Positions 55,743 to 64,000 of a stretch of DNA of 64,000 nucleotides are shown one piece after another; positions within the stretch are counted from its first letter, which is position 1, and each line of letters starts with the position of its first letter. Source of the stretch: Anaerolineae bacterium (GTDB lineage: Bacteria; Chloroflexota; Anaerolineae; Aggregatilineales; Aggregatilineaceae); the NCBI GenBank assembly GCA_027494015.1, contig JAOSJP010000041.1:79879-143878 (forward strand), in the 5' to 3' direction. The notes under the pieces are model-generated. The model searched no databases. It worked only from the letters and a program-made list of their open reading frames with translations, and was not told where the DNA came from. Both the position numbers and the translations under genes were made by a program.

Positions 55743-55771
55743 TTGACAAGGGCGGCTGAATAGGCGACAAT
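55743..55771 (+). promoter_or_regulatory. Promoter of frr
   Basis: TTGACA, a 17-nt spacer and GACAAT, with a start near 55778, about 50 nt before frr. Confidence 0.65.
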
Positions 55772-55827
55772 TCCTGCGCATTCGCACGTGGTATTCAGTG
55801 AATGGCCGCCTCAGCGGAGCGTGACGC

Positions 55828-56385
55828 ATGATAAAAGATGTTTTGAAGGACGCCGAGGAGCGCATGAAGAGCGCTGTTGCCGTGCTCGAAGAGGATCTGC
55901 GAGGAATGCGCACAGGCCGCGCTTCGACGGGCCTCGTCGAGAAGCTGGCAGTCGAGTACTACGGCACCGAGACCCCGCTCTACCAGCTTGCGACTATCTC
56001 CGTCCCCGAAGCGCAGATGCTCATGATTCGCCCGTTCGACAAGACCTCGCTCAAGACCATCGAGCGCGCCATTCTCGCCTCGGAACTGGGACTGACGCCC
56101 AACAACGACGGGACGGTCATTCGCCTGAACATCCCGGCCCTCACCCAGGAGCGGCGCGTTGAACTGCAGAGGCTCGTCGGGCGACGCGCCGAAGAGGCGC
56201 GCGTCGCTGTGCGCAACGTGCGGCGCAGCGCCATTGACGACCTGCGCGAATTCGAGAAGGAAAAGCTGATCTCCGAAGACGAGAACAAGCACGGTCAGGA
56301 AGAAGCGCAGAAGCTGACCGACAAGTACATTCACCTCATCGAAGAGGCGGGCAAGCGCAAAGAAGCCGAGATCATGGAATTGTAG
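55828..56385 (+). CDS. frr: Ribosome recycling factor
   Basis: Splits post-termination ribosomes together with EF-G. It has exactly the family size, 185 residues: DAEERMKSAVAVLEEDLRGMRTGRAS (helix 1, visible as EERMKSAVAVLEEDLRGMRT), LVEKLAVEYYGTETPLYQLA (head domain, about 31-50) and RRVELQRLVGRRAEEARVAVRNVRR, then a C-terminal helix. GGAG lies 8 nt before the ATG. The order frr-uppS-cdsA is a widely conserved cluster. Confidence 0.97.
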   Translation: MIKDVLKDAEERMKSAVAVLEEDLRGMRTGRASTGLVEKLAVEYYGTETPLYQLATISVPEAQMLMIRPFDKTSLKTIERAILASELGLTPNNDGTVIRLNIPALTQERRVELQRLVGRRAEEARVAVRNVRRSAIDDLREFEKEKLISEDENKHGQEEAQKLTDKYIHLIEEAGKRKEAEIMEL

Positions 56386-56420
56386 CCAGCGACGAGGCCG
56401 ATCTCTGCTATGATGAGGCC

Positions 56421-56449
56421 GTAGGGGCGGGTTTCGAAACCCGCCCCTG
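56421..56449. repeat. Palindromic element F
   Basis: GTAGGGGCGGGTTTC / GAAACCCGCCCC between frr and uppS. Confidence 0.8.
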
Positions 56450-56505
56450 GTGCCCGCATCCTCCCCCCGCAGCCGGGACAGAGTAGCGTGGAGCAGCAAA
56501 CGCAC

Positions 56506-57228
56506 ATGACAGACCAGGCGTTGACCCTGCCCGACCAGGTGCCTTACCACCTGGCGATCATCATGGATGGCAACGGGCGTTGGGCCAAAGCGCGCGGCTT
56601 GCCCCGCCTGGCCGGTCATCGGGCCGGGGTGGAAAACCTGCGGCGCATCCTGCGCGCGTGCAGCGAGTTCGGGATCAAAATCCTGACCATCTACGCCTTC
56701 TCCACTGAGAACTGGGGGCGGCCCGAAGCCGAGGTGCGCGGGCTGATGAACATCCTGGAGACGGTCATCAACCGCGAGCTGAAGCAGCTTCATGCGAACG
56801 GCGTGCAGCTTCGCCACATCGGTGAGCTGGACGGGCTTTCGCCGGCGCTGCAAGACAAGGTGCGCCAGGCCATCGCCCTGACGCGCAACAACGACCAGCT
56901 TATCCTCAACATCGCCTTCAACTATGGCGGGCGGCAAGACCTGATCCAGGCGTTCCGGCGCATCGTCGCCGACGGCGTCCCGCTCGACCAGATTGACGAG
57001 ACGCTGATCAACTACTACCTGTACACCGCCGGGCAGCCCGACCCAGACCTGGTGATTCGCACGGCGGGCGAGATGCGCCTGAGCAACTTTCTGCTGTGGC
57101 AGGCGTCCTACGCCGAGTACTACGCCACGCCGACCTACTGGCCGGACTTCGACCGCAACGAATTGCTCAAGGCGCTGGTCTACTTCGCGCGGCGCGAGCG
57201 GCGCTTTGGGCTGGTCCCCCGGCCATAG
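56506..57228 (+). CDS. uppS: Isoprenyl transferase (undecaprenyl diphosphate synthase type)
   Basis: cis-prenyltransferase making the lipid carrier for cell-surface polymers. From the ATG at 56506 it has 240 residues: YHLAIIMDGNGRWAKARGLPR (visible as IMDGNGRWAK, about 18-27, the catalytic Asp and P-loop), GHRAGVENLRRIL, TIYAFSTENWGRP (about 63-75) and DLVIRTAGEMRLSNFLLWQASYAEYY (visible as RTAGEMRLSNFLLWQ). A GTG at 56488 would add six residues. Part of the frr-uppS-cdsA cluster. Confidence 0.94.
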   Translation: MTDQALTLPDQVPYHLAIIMDGNGRWAKARGLPRLAGHRAGVENLRRILRACSEFGIKILTIYAFSTENWGRPEAEVRGLMNILETVINRELKQLHANGVQLRHIGELDGLSPALQDKVRQAIALTRNNDQLILNIAFNYGGRQDLIQAFRRIVADGVPLDQIDETLINYYLYTAGQPDPDLVIRTAGEMRLSNFLLWQASYAEYYATPTYWPDFDRNELLKALVYFARRERRFGLVPRP

Positions 57229-57266
57229 GCGGAGCGCCCCTTTCTCAATCCCTGCCGAGGAACCCC

Positions 57267-58070
57267 ATGTTGAAGACGCGCGTGCTCACTGCTGTGGTGG
57301 CGCTGCCCATTCTGATCGCGGTGGTGCTGGTGGGCGGCTGGCTGTTCGCGGCGCTGGTCGCGGGGGCGCTGGTGCTGGGCGGGCTGGAATACGTCCGCCT
57401 GCTGCGCCAGGGCGGTTACCACACCCCGGCCTGGCTGGTGCTGGCGCTCGTCCTGCTGCTGGCGGGCGCAACGTGGTTTGAGCACGACGACTGGCGCGCG
57501 CCGGGCATTGCCGCGCTGCTGATCGCGGGCGCGTTCTACGCCATCTGGGGCATGGAGCACGGGCAGCCCAACCCCGTGCTGGCGCTGGCGCTGGCCGTGT
57601 TTGGGGGACTCTACCTGGGCTGGCTGGGCAGCTACCTGCTGGCCGTGCGCGACCTGCAGGAAGGCGCCTACCTGCTGCTGATGCTCTATGGCTGCGTGGC
57701 CTTCTCCGACAGCGCGGCTTACTTTGTGGGGCGGCGCTGGGGCCGCCACAAGATGTCGCCGCGCGTCAGCCCCAAGAAGACCTGGGAAGGCTACGCGGGC
57801 AGCGTGGTGGGCGGGGCGATCTTCGGCGCGCTGGCCGGCGGGCTGCCGGACACGGACGTGCTCACCTGGGGGCACGGGGCGCTGATCGGGCTGCTGATCG
57901 GGGTGCTGGGCACCGTTGGCGACCTGGCCATCTCGGCGATCAAGCGCCAGGTGGGGGCCAAAGACTCCAGCCACCTCATCCCTGGTCACGGCGGCATCCT
58001 CGACCGCACGGACTCGGTGCTGGTTTCCGTCGCAGTCGGCTACTACTATCTTGTTTGGTTTGTCTTTTAG
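57267..58070 (+). CDS. cdsA: Phosphatidate cytidylyltransferase
   Basis: Makes CDP-diacylglycerol for phospholipid synthesis. 267 residues with about seven to eight TMs (first at LTAVVALPILIAVVLVGGWL, about 7-26). The C-terminal family signature is present: VGRRWGRHKMSPRVSPKKTWEG (visible as SPRVSPKKTWEG, about 166-177) and AIKRQVGAKDSSHLIPGHGG, then ILDRTDS (about 251-257). GAGG precedes the ATG at 57267. The last of the three-gene frr cluster. Confidence 0.94.
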   Translation: MLKTRVLTAVVALPILIAVVLVGGWLFAALVAGALVLGGLEYVRLLRQGGYHTPAWLVLALVLLLAGATWFEHDDWRAPGIAALLIAGAFYAIWGMEHGQPNPVLALALAVFGGLYLGWLGSYLLAVRDLQEGAYLLLMLYGCVAFSDSAAYFVGRRWGRHKMSPRVSPKKTWEGYAGSVVGGAIFGALAGGLPDTDVLTWGHGALIGLLIGVLGTVGDLAISAIKRQVGAKDSSHLIPGHGGILDRTDSVLVSVAVGYYYLVWFVF

Positions 58071-58103
58071 CGCGTATAATAGAGACAGAACGGGGCGAAT
58101 TTC

Positions 58104-58196
58104 ATTTCCGGGGCAAAGAGATCACCGCAAAGGCGCAGAGAAAAAGATAGCGAGAGGGTTTTAGCCTCTCTCCGCGTCCTTTGCGTCTCTGCGGTT
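58104..58196. repeat. Imperfect inverted repeat J
   Basis: CACCGCAAAGGCGCAGAG and its inverted partner CTTTGCGTCTCTGCGGT, about 70 nt apart, with internal CGAGAGGGTTTTAGCCTCTC. A single copy in the window. It could serve as a bidirectional terminator after cdsA. Confidence 0.6.
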
Positions 58197-58253
58197 CAAT
58201 AACCTTGTCCCTTGTCGTGAGATGCACCCGACAGAACACAGAAACGCGAGAGT

Positions 58254-58282
58254 TTGACCGGGGGCCTGCACTGTGCTATAGT
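58254..58282 (+). promoter_or_regulatory. Promoter of rho with a long leader
   Basis: TTGACC, a 17-nt spacer and TATAGT (58277-58282). The predicted start near 58289 leaves about 220 nt of untranslated leader before rho. Confidence 0.7.
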
Positions 58283-58512
58283 TGCAGTAGCTCGCTGTTC
58301 CAATGCATTCTACTCCTTGATTTGCGTGCCCACAGCTCGCGATATTCCTGTCCTCAGGTGCCCTTGATGATGTCTTACGCGCGGCGGTCGTCGTGAACAC
58401 GGCTTGCGCGCCCAGATTGATCTGCTGCCTGCTCATCAACACGATGGTGTGGGAAGTGCCTCACTACGACGCCCGGCGTCGCTAGGTTATCCTCGCTCGG
58501 AGATCCCGGAAC

Positions 58513-59775
58513 ATGGATATTGCAGAACTCGAAACTCAAACGCTGGCCGACCTGCGCGAGATGGCGCGCGAGGCCGATATTGCGGGGTTCAGCCGCCTCA
58601 AAAAACAAGACCTCATCCTGCGGCTGCTTCGTGACAAAGCCGAGAAGCAAGGGCACCAACTGCGCGGGGGCATCCTCGAAATCATTGACGATGGCATCGG
58701 CTTCTTGCGCTCGGATCATTACCTGCCCGGCCCCGACGATATTTACGTCAGCCAGACGCAGATTCGCCGGTTCGGGCTGCGCACGGGCGACATGGTGATC
58801 GGCCAGGTGCGCCCGCCGAAGGACTCAGAGAAATACTTCGGCCTGCTGCGCGTGGAAGCCGTCAATGGGCTGGACCCCGAACAGGCCAAGCGCCGCCCTC
58901 GTTTCGACGACCTGACCGCCATCTTCCCCGAAGAACGCTACAACCTGGAGACCAACTCGCGCATTCTCTCCACGCGCCTGCTCAACCTGATCGCCCCCAT
59001 TGGGCGCGGGCAGCGCGGCCTGATCGTCAGCCCGCCCAAAGCAGGCAAGACGACGGTGCTCAAGGAAGTGGCGAACGCGATCAGCGAGAATTACCCGGAA
59101 GTGCACCTGATGGTCGTGCTGATCGGCGAGCGCCCGGAAGAAGTCACCGACATGGACCGCTCGGTGGACGCGGAGGTGATCAGCAGCACCTTCGACGAGC
59201 CGGTGTCGTACCATGTGCGCGTGGGGGAGATGGCCCTGGAGCGCGCCAAGCGCCTGGTGGAGTCGGGGCAACATGTCGCCATCCTGCTGGACAGCATCAC
59301 CCGCCTGGCCCGCGCCTACAACCTGGTCGTGCCGCCCAGCGGGCGCACGCTGACCGGCGGCCTCGACCCGTCGGCGCTCTACCCGCCCAAGCGCTTCTTC
59401 GGCGCGGCGCGCAACGTCGAAGAGGGCGGCAGCCTGACCATTGTGGCCACCTGCCTGGTCAAGACCGGCAGCCGCATGGACGACGTGATCTACGAGGAGT
59501 TCAAGGGCACGGGCAACATGGAGCTGCACCTCTCGCGCGAGCTGCAAGAGCGGCGCATCTTCCCCGCCTTCGACATTATGCAGTCCTCGACGCGGCGCGA
59601 AGAGCTGTTGCTCGGCCCGGACATTCTGCAGCGCGTGTGGACGATGCGCCGCATGTTGGTGCAGATGACGCAGCCCCCGGCCAACTACGACATGGTCGCC
59701 GCGACCGAGGCGCTGATCAACCAGATGCGCCACACCGACTCCAACGAGGATTTTCTGGACACGCTGACGCGCTAG
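58513..59775 (+). CDS. rho: Transcription termination factor Rho
   Basis: Hexameric RNA-dependent ATPase. 420 residues: an N-terminal helical domain ([21 protein letters not shown], visible as [16 protein letters not shown]), the cold-shock-like RNA-binding domain with [27 protein letters not shown] (visible as [17 protein letters not shown], about 53-70), Walker [13 protein letters not shown] (about 174-185), the [13 protein letters not shown] loop ([16 protein letters not shown]) and the R-loop [24 protein letters not shown] lies 10 nt before the ATG, and a terminator follows. No long insert is present. Confidence 0.97.
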   Translation: MDIAELETQTLADLREMAREADIAGFSRLKKQDLILRLLRDKAEKQGHQLRGGILEIIDDGIGFLRSDHYLPGPDDIYVSQTQIRRFGLRTGDMVIGQVRPPKDSEKYFGLLRVEAVNGLDPEQAKRRPRFDDLTAIFPEERYNLETNSRILSTRLLNLIAPIGRGQRGLIVSPPKAGKTTVLKEVANAISENYPEVHLMVVLIGERPEEVTDMDRSVDAEVISSTFDEPVSYHVRVGEMALERAKRLVESGQHVAILLDSITRLARAYNLVVPPSGRTLTGGLDPSALYPPKRFFGAARNVEEGGSLTIVATCLVKTGSRMDDVIYEEFKGTGNMELHLSRELQERRIFPAFDIMQSSTRREELLLGPDILQRVWTMRRMLVQMTQPPANYDMVAATEALINQMRHTDSNEDFLDTLTR

Positions 59776-59798
59776 GCGCGCCAGTGCCAGACAGAACG

Positions 59799-59837
59799 CG
59801 GGCGGCCCGTGCAATGCGCGCAGGCCGCCCGTTTTTT
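59799..59837 (+). terminator. Terminator of rho
   Basis: A 9-bp stem, CGGGCGGCC / GGCCGCCCG, with a 15-nt loop (itself foldable) followed by T6. Confidence 0.85.
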
Positions 59838-59899
59838 GTTGGATCGGGGCGGACAGACAGCGCGTAGGGACGCTGTTCGCCTGCGCCTGGCGCGGAGAT

Positions 59900-59933
59900 C
59901 AGACTTCCGAAGTCTTCGGAGACTTCGGAAGTC
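59900..59933. repeat. Palindromic element E
   Basis: AGACTTCCGAAGTCTTCGGA and the inverted half ACTTCGGAAGTCT, after the rho terminator. Confidence 0.8.
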
Positions 59934-60035
59934 TTTCAGCGGAACGCCCCTCCCTCTGACCCTCTCCCCGGCCAATACACCAGGCCAGGGAGGGGGAAGC
60001 ATCCCTTCTGGCGGTTAAAGTCCCCCTCTCTAATG

Positions 60036-60400
60036 AGATTTGACATTCAAGACGGGTAATACGCGCAAATGTTATGTAGGGGCGGGTTTGCAAACCCGCC
60101 CCTACAAGCGGCTGCCGATCATGATCGTCAAATCTCATGAGGCTGTTATGCCCTTTGACAGGCGGGTAGTCCTCGTGCTTGCCCCCATCCCCTCCCTTCC
60201 CCCACGAGGGGGGAAGGGAGAAAAACGGCAAACCTGCTCCCCCTCCCTCCGCGCAGCGTGGGGGAAGAAGGGTCGGGGGATGGGGGCGTATGCCCGGAAG
60301 AAGTGCATAACACGCTCTAGCTCTGCTGGAAAGGGGGATGTAGGGGGAGAGGCACGTAGGGGCGTATGGCCATACGTCCCGGCAAAAACCTCACTCCGCC
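60036..60400. repeat. F-K-I-F repeat block
   Basis: The perfect F palindrome at 60076-60105, K arms near 60183-60290 (CCCTTCCCCCACGAGGGGGG and CGTGGGGGAAGAAGG), I at about 60303 (GTGCATAACACGCTCTAG) and a short F at 60356-60380 (GTAGGGGCGTATG / CATACGTCCC). No gene is seen in 59840-60487. Confidence 0.65.
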
Positions 60401-60487
60401 AGCAGCAGGTGCACCGCCAGCCCGGCGTAGACGTGCGGGCAAGCGCAAGCGTCCGTCAGAAGCCCCCGCCTTTAGGCGTGGGGAGTG

Positions 60488-61918
60488 TCACGAGGCTCCA
60501 TGAGCGAAGAGCACCATCGGAATGGTGCGCATGATGATCTGCAAGTCCAGGCCCAGCGACCAATTCTCGATGTAGTAGATATCCAGCAAGCACATTTCCT
60601 CAAAGGGCACTTCGCTGCGCCCGCTGACCTGCCACAGCCCGGTCAGGCCGGGCAGCACGCGCAGCCGCTGCAAATGCCACGGCTCGTAGAGGACCACCTC
60701 GTCGGGCGTGGCGGGGCGCGGCCCCACCCAGCTCATGTCGCCGCGCAGGATGTTCCAGATTTGCGGCACCTCGTCCAGGCTGAAGCGGCGAATCCAGCGG
60801 CCCACGCGCGTGATGCGCGGGTCGTTGGTCAGCTTGGGGTGGCGCGGGTCTTCGCCGGTGCGCCGGATCAGGTCGGCGTGCATCTTCTCGGCATTCATGA
60901 CCATCGAGCGGAACTTGTACACCTTGAAGCGTCTGCCCTCCAGCCCAACGCGCTCCTGGGCGAAGAAGATCGGCCCCGGCGTGTCCAGGCGGATGGCGAT
61001 GGCGATGATCAGCGTGATCAGGGCGCTGGGCAGCAGCGCAATCAGCGCCAGGGCGATGTCCACCATGCGCTTGGTGATGCGGCTGCTTGTATTGAAGCGC
61101 GCTTCTCCGTTGAGGCCCAGCATGGGGATGCCGCCCAGCATCTCGACCTGCACCTGGCTAAGGCTCAGCTCGAACAGGTCGGGGACCGTGCGCACCTTGA
61201 CGTTCTGGCGCTCGCACTCGCGCACAACAGCCAGCATCTTGCGCTGGACGTGCCAGGGCAGGGTGATGATCACCAGGTCTACCCGGTGCTCGTCAATCAG
61301 GCGCGGCAGGTTGTCAATCTCGCCCAACGCGGGCACGCGCCCCAGGTCGCTGGCCCCGCGCGCCGGGTCGTCGTCCACGAAGCCGATCACCTTGTAGCCC
61401 AGGTCGGGCCGGGCGACGAGCGTTTGCAGCACAGACAGTCCCACGCTGCCCGCGCCGACGATCAGCACGCGCTCGACGCCGATGCCGCGCTTGCGCAGGT
61501 TGTTGCGCAGGATGCGCAGCGCCAGCCGCCACACGCCCAGCAGCAGCACGACCAGCGCCGCCGCCTGGATGATCAGCAGACGGGAGAAGACCAGCGGGCG
61601 CAGCAGGAAGCTGAGGGCCATGACGATGACCGCCGCGCTCATCGCCCCGTTGGTGATGGCGAAGACTTCGTCCCACCAGGTGCGTCCGCGCCGCTCGCGG
61701 TACAGGCGCGCGCCCTGGTTGAAGATCAGCATCAGGGCGGCGAAGATGAGGGCGTAGGGCCAATAGGGGGCGAATGGCGCGGCGTTGGCTTCGTCCACCG
61801 GCTGGAGAAACTGCATCTCGTAGCGCAGGTAGTACGAGAACAGGAACGCCGCCATCACCAGCAGCAGGTCGCCGGTGGGCAGCAGCCAGCGCGGCCATTT
61901 GAAAGGTGTCTCGTCCAT
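60488..61918 (-). CDS. Polyprenyl-phosphate sugar-1-phosphate transferase (WbaP/WcaJ type)
   Basis: Starts exopolysaccharide or O-antigen repeat units on the lipid carrier at the inner membrane. 476 residues: four N-terminal TMs (first WLLPTGDLLLVMAAFLFSYYL, visible as LLPTGDLLLVMAAFLFSYYL), a CoA-binding-like Rossmann domain (GVERVLIVGAGSVGLSVL, about 147-164), a fifth TM (MVDIALALIALLPSALITLI) and the catalytic bacterial transferase domain with VYKFRSM (about 334-340), RRFSLDEVPQIWNILRGDMSWVGPRP (visible as SLDEVPQIWNILRGDMS) and LPGLTGLWQVSGR. It uses the carrier made by UppS. Confidence 0.93.
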   Translation of the reverse strand: MDETPFKWPRWLLPTGDLLLVMAAFLFSYYLRYEMQFLQPVDEANAAPFAPYWPYALIFAALMLIFNQGARLYRERRGRTWWDEVFAITNGAMSAAVIVMALSFLLRPLVFSRLLIIQAAALVVLLLGVWRLALRILRNNLRKRGIGVERVLIVGAGSVGLSVLQTLVARPDLGYKVIGFVDDDPARGASDLGRVPALGEIDNLPRLIDEHRVDLVIITLPWHVQRKMLAVVRECERQNVKVRTVPDLFELSLSQVQVEMLGGIPMLGLNGEARFNTSSRITKRMVDIALALIALLPSALITLIIAIAIRLDTPGPIFFAQERVGLEGRRFKVYKFRSMVMNAEKMHADLIRRTGEDPRHPKLTNDPRITRVGRWIRRFSLDEVPQIWNILRGDMSWVGPRPATPDEVVLYEPWHLQRLRVLPGLTGLWQVSGRSEVPFEEMCLLDIYYIENWSLGLDLQIIMRTIPMVLFAHGAS

Positions 61919-61922
61919 AGCG

Positions 61923-62038
61923 GTTGAGAGTGATCAGTGATCAGTTTTCAGTTTTCAGTGTCCGGCTGGCCGTGTCAGCCTTCACCAGGCACCGCCTACT
62001 GACAACCGATCACTGACAACTAATCACCGACCACTCCT
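61923..62038. repeat. Heptad repeats in inverted halves (types A and B)
   Basis: GTGATCAGTGATCAGTTTTC near 61931 and, inverted, ACAACCGATCACTGACAACT near 62001, filling the space between two polysaccharide genes. Confidence 0.65.
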
Positions 62039-63186
62039 CACTCCTGCGTCTCCATTCCCAGTGCGCGGCGGTAGCTGGCAACTGTCTGCGCCGCCGTCTC
62101 CGCCCAGGTGAAACGCGCGGCATGGGCGCGCCCGCGCGCGCCCGCCTCGGCGCGCCACTGTGAGTCGTGTATGGCCCGCGCCAGCGCCGCCGCCCACGCC
62201 TCCACGCCGTCCGGCGGCAGGCACAGCCCGCCGTCGCCGACCGCTTCCGGCAGCGACGAGGCATCGGAGACGAGCGCCGGCTTGCCACAGGCCAGCGCCT
62301 CAAGCACCGGCAGCCCGAATCCCTCGAACACCGAGGGATAGACCAGCGCCTCCGCCGCGTTGTACCACAGCGGCAGCTCGTCCGCTGGCACATAGCCGGG
62401 CAGGTGCACCGTAGCGCCCAGGTTGTGCGCCTCAATCGCCGTGAAAATCTCGTCCGCCATCCAGCCGACGCCGCCCGCCAGCACCAGGTGGGCCGCCGCG
62501 CGCTCTTGCGCCGGAAGCTGCGCGTAAGCGCGCAGCAGCACGGGCAGATTCTTGCGCGGCTCCAGCGTGCCCAGAAACAGCAGGAAGCGGTCGGGCAGCC
62601 CCTTGCGCGCCCGAAAGCGCTCCACGTTCTCGCGCGGCAGCGGGACGAACTGCTCGCCGACGCCCGGCGCGGCCACGTCAATGCGCTGCGGCGGCAGCCC
62701 GAAAGACTGCGCCAGGTCGCGGGCCGTGCTGCGCGAGATGGCGATCACCCGCCGCGCTCGCCCGCACGACCAGCGCGCAAACAGGCGCAGGTACCAGCGC
62801 CGCGCCGCCGGCAGCCGGTCGGGATAGTGCACGAAGCTCAGGTCGTAGACCGTCACCACTGACGGAGCGCGGCTGAGCAGCGGCGACACAAACGCCAAAC
62901 CGTGCGCCAGGTCGGGATGCGCGCGTCGCAGCGCCCACGGCTGCGCGATCTGCTCCCAGAGAATGCGCCGCAGCGGACTCTCAGTATTCCACACGGCGCG
63001 GCGCACCGCCAGGCGGTCATGGGCGGGCGGCTGGCTCTGCGGCCCGGCGAAGACCGTGTAGCTGAAAGCCGGGTCGGCGTCGGGCAGCGCGCGCAGCAGG
63101 TTGTAGATATAGCCGCTGATCCCCGCGCTCCGATAACCGGCCTGGGCAGACAGCAAGTGCGCGTTCAAGCTGACATGGCAGCGCAT
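62038..63186 (-). CDS. Glycosyltransferase family 4
   Basis: GT-B retaining glycosyltransferase, probably acting on the nascent exopolysaccharide. 382 residues from the ATG at 63186: N-terminal acceptor domain (GISGYIYNLLRALPDAD, about 22-38; TVYDLSFVHYPDRLP, about 112-126; RVIAISRSTARDL), linker, then the donor domain with LFLGTLEPRKNLPVLLRAY (about 202-220), LVLAGGVGW and the nucleotide-sugar motif EALVYPSVFEGFGLPVLEALACGKP (visible as PSVFEGFGLPVLEALACG). The ATG at 63195 lies within the -10 box and is therefore unlikely. Confidence 0.92.
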   Translation of the reverse strand: MRCHVSLNAHLLSAQAGYRSAGISGYIYNLLRALPDADPAFSYTVFAGPQSQPPAHDRLAVRRAVWNTESPLRRILWEQIAQPWALRRAHPDLAHGLAFVSPLLSRAPSVVTVYDLSFVHYPDRLPAARRWYLRLFARWSCGRARRVIAISRSTARDLAQSFGLPPQRIDVAAPGVGEQFVPLPRENVERFRARKGLPDRFLLFLGTLEPRKNLPVLLRAYAQLPAQERAAAHLVLAGGVGWMADEIFTAIEAHNLGATVHLPGYVPADELPLWYNAAEALVYPSVFEGFGLPVLEALACGKPALVSDASSLPEAVGDGGLCLPPDGVEAWAAALARAIHDSQWRAEAGARGRAHAARFTWAETAAQTVASYRRALGMETQE

Positions 63187-63193
63187 GGCGGGC

Positions 63194-63202
63194 ATTATAC
63201 CA
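63194..63202 (-). promoter_or_regulatory. Extended -10 promoter giving a possibly leaderless mRNA
   Basis: The minus strand reads TGGTATAAT, whose last T is 8 nt before the ATG at 63186, so the expected start site falls on or next to the start codon. No ribosome site precedes the ATG. Confidence 0.6.
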
Positions 63203-63272
63203 GATAACGCGGGGATTTATGAGTTCGGGGCAGATCGCAGACCCAGCCCGCAGCGCATTCTCAACAGGGATT

Positions 63273-63896
63273 TCACCACGCGCCCGGCGGGCGCAGCAAA
63301 TCGAGTGGCGGCAGGGGCACCCGCGCGGCGCGGCGGCGCTGGTTTCGCCAGTCGCGCAGCCCCAACACCACCGCGCCCAGCCCGATCATGAACAGCATGA
63401 CCATCGTCGCGCCGACCGTCGCCAGCAGCAGGCGGGTGGACGTGTCGAGCGGCTCGTCTTCGCTGGCTGCGGCGGCCTGGGCGACTACCTCCGCGCGCAG
63501 CCCCTCCGCGCCGACGTGGAACGCGCCGAACGGATCGAGCGTCAGGCGCTGCGTGGCGTCGAGGGCGAAGGTGCCTTCGCGGGCAGTGGTGATGCGATAG
63601 AGCGGGCTGTCGGTGAAGCTGACGGTGTAGACGCCGCGCAGCAGGTTCTCGAAGCAGTATTCGGCCTCGTCCTCGGCGAGGATGTGCGTGGCGATGATCA
63701 CGCCGCCGGTCGCCAGGTTGACGTTCACGCCAGCCAGCGGTCCCTCGTCGGCATCGCGCAGGCCGTTGGCGTTGGCGTCGGCGAACGTCGCCACGCAGAT
63801 CGTGCCGGTCTCGACCTGGGCAGCGACCTGGCTCAACGGGGCGACCTGGCCGGCCAGCAGCACCCACATACCGACGAGAATGAAAAGCCGGTTCAT
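63273..63896 (-). CDS. Secreted SdrD-B-like surface protein with C-terminal membrane anchor
   Basis: 207 residues from the ATG at 63896 (GAGAGGGG upstream). A signal peptide (NRLFILVGMWVLLAGQVAPL, then VAAQ) is followed by an SdrD-B-like repeat: FADANANGLRDADEGPLAGV (about 38-57; Asp/Asn-rich, calcium-binding in known members), and EYCFENLLRGVYTVSF (about 75-90). A TM helix (LLLATVGATMVMLFMIGLGA, about 155-174) precedes a basic tail (NQRRRAARVP). It is thus anchored with the domain outside. Role not evident; the polysaccharide neighbours suggest the envelope. Confidence 0.75.
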   Translation of the reverse strand: MNRLFILVGMWVLLAGQVAPLSQVAAQVETGTICVATFADANANGLRDADEGPLAGVNVNLATGGVIIATHILAEDEAEYCFENLLRGVYTVSFTDSPLYRITTAREGTFALDATQRLTLDPFGAFHVGAEGLRAEVVAQAAAASEDEPLDTSTRLLLATVGATMVMLFMIGLGAVVLGLRDWRNQRRRAARVPLPPLDLLRPPGAW

Positions 63897-63922
63897 GCCG
63901 CGCGCCCCTCTCTGAGCATCGC

Positions 63923-63960
63923 AGTCAGCCATCAGCGCCTCAGCCGTCAGCGAGCGCCTC
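63923..63960. repeat. Heptad repeat (type B)
   Basis: CAGTCAGCCATCAGCGCCTCA units between the surface protein and the edge gene. Confidence 0.6.
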
Positions 63961-64000
63961 TCACTCAGAGGCTTCGCCCGGTTCCTCGTAGATCGGGGAC
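63961..64000 (-). CDS. Possible C-terminal end of a gene entering from the right edge
   Basis: The last 40 bases read, on the minus strand, SPIYEEPGEASE and a TGA. The acidic C-terminus directly upstream of the surface-protein gene fits the end of another gene, but 12 residues are too few to identify it. Confidence 0.3.
   Translation of the reverse strand, partial: SPIYEEPGEASE

Overview
The window looks like a chromosomal segment of a high-GC, probably Chloroflexota-like (Anaerolineae-type) bacterium. That placement is inference from GC content, gene order and abundant intergenic palindromes and 7-nt repeats; no search was possible. Almost every gene is metabolic or housekeeping. No phage, integrase, transposase, CRISPR array or rRNA gene was seen.

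Layout. (1) 1-12494, minus strand: a branched-chain amino acid operon read as leader, ilvD, ilvB, ilvN, ilvC, leuA, small ORF, leuC, leuD, cimA, leuB (leuB is cut by the window edge). With both leuA and cimA present, leucine and a threonine-independent (citramalate) isoleucine route can share LeuBCD. (2) argG, plus strand, 12651-13910. (3) 14065-24701, minus strand: an aromatic operon read as leader, aroH, aroF, tyrA, aroA, aroE, tyrS, aroC, aroK, aroB, aroQ, pheA. (4) 24957-34670: P1-type peptidase, coaX, M20 dipeptidase, thioredoxin-fold protein, acs, tRNA-Cys, primary sigma factor, membrane protein, DinB-like protein. (5) 35182-46178: calcium-type P-ATPase, tRNA-Pro, a MacB-like ABC exporter pair, alpha/beta hydrolase, isoaspartyl peptidase, lipoprotein and C39-like protein. 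(6) 46270-54770, minus strand: an interrupted glycosyltransferase, a PHP/AlbA-like protein, a CheY-like regulator, lon and hsp20. (7) 54995-64000: OsmC-like protein, frr, uppS, cdsA, rho, then polysaccharide genes (sugar-phosphate transferase, GT4) and a surface protein.

Most interesting: both amino-acid operons begin with what read as translation-coupled attenuators. The ilv leader encodes a 27-aa peptide with 11 consecutive Leu/Val/Ile codons. It is followed by an intrinsic terminator whose 5' arm plus loop is perfectly complementary over 12 nt to the end of the leader ORF. A second Leu/Val/Ile-rich mini-ORF and hairpin follow in tandem. The aromatic operon has a 43-aa leader containing WVWFGFYYF and a strong terminator. 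Both leaders are driven by the same promoter type, TTGACA-N18-TACAGT.

Intergenic DNA is packed with modular palindromes (called here E, F, G, H, I, K) and degenerate 7-nt repeats (A-D). One H-F composite of about 150 bp sits inside a glycosyltransferase gene; removing it restores the reading frame, so these elements appear to move. Six conserved genes (ilvC, argG, aroA, the P-ATPase twice, the PHP gene) carry small frame disruptions, mostly consistent with one extra base, some in homopolymers. Because several are pathway-essential, residual sequencing error is the likelier explanation than real pseudogenes.
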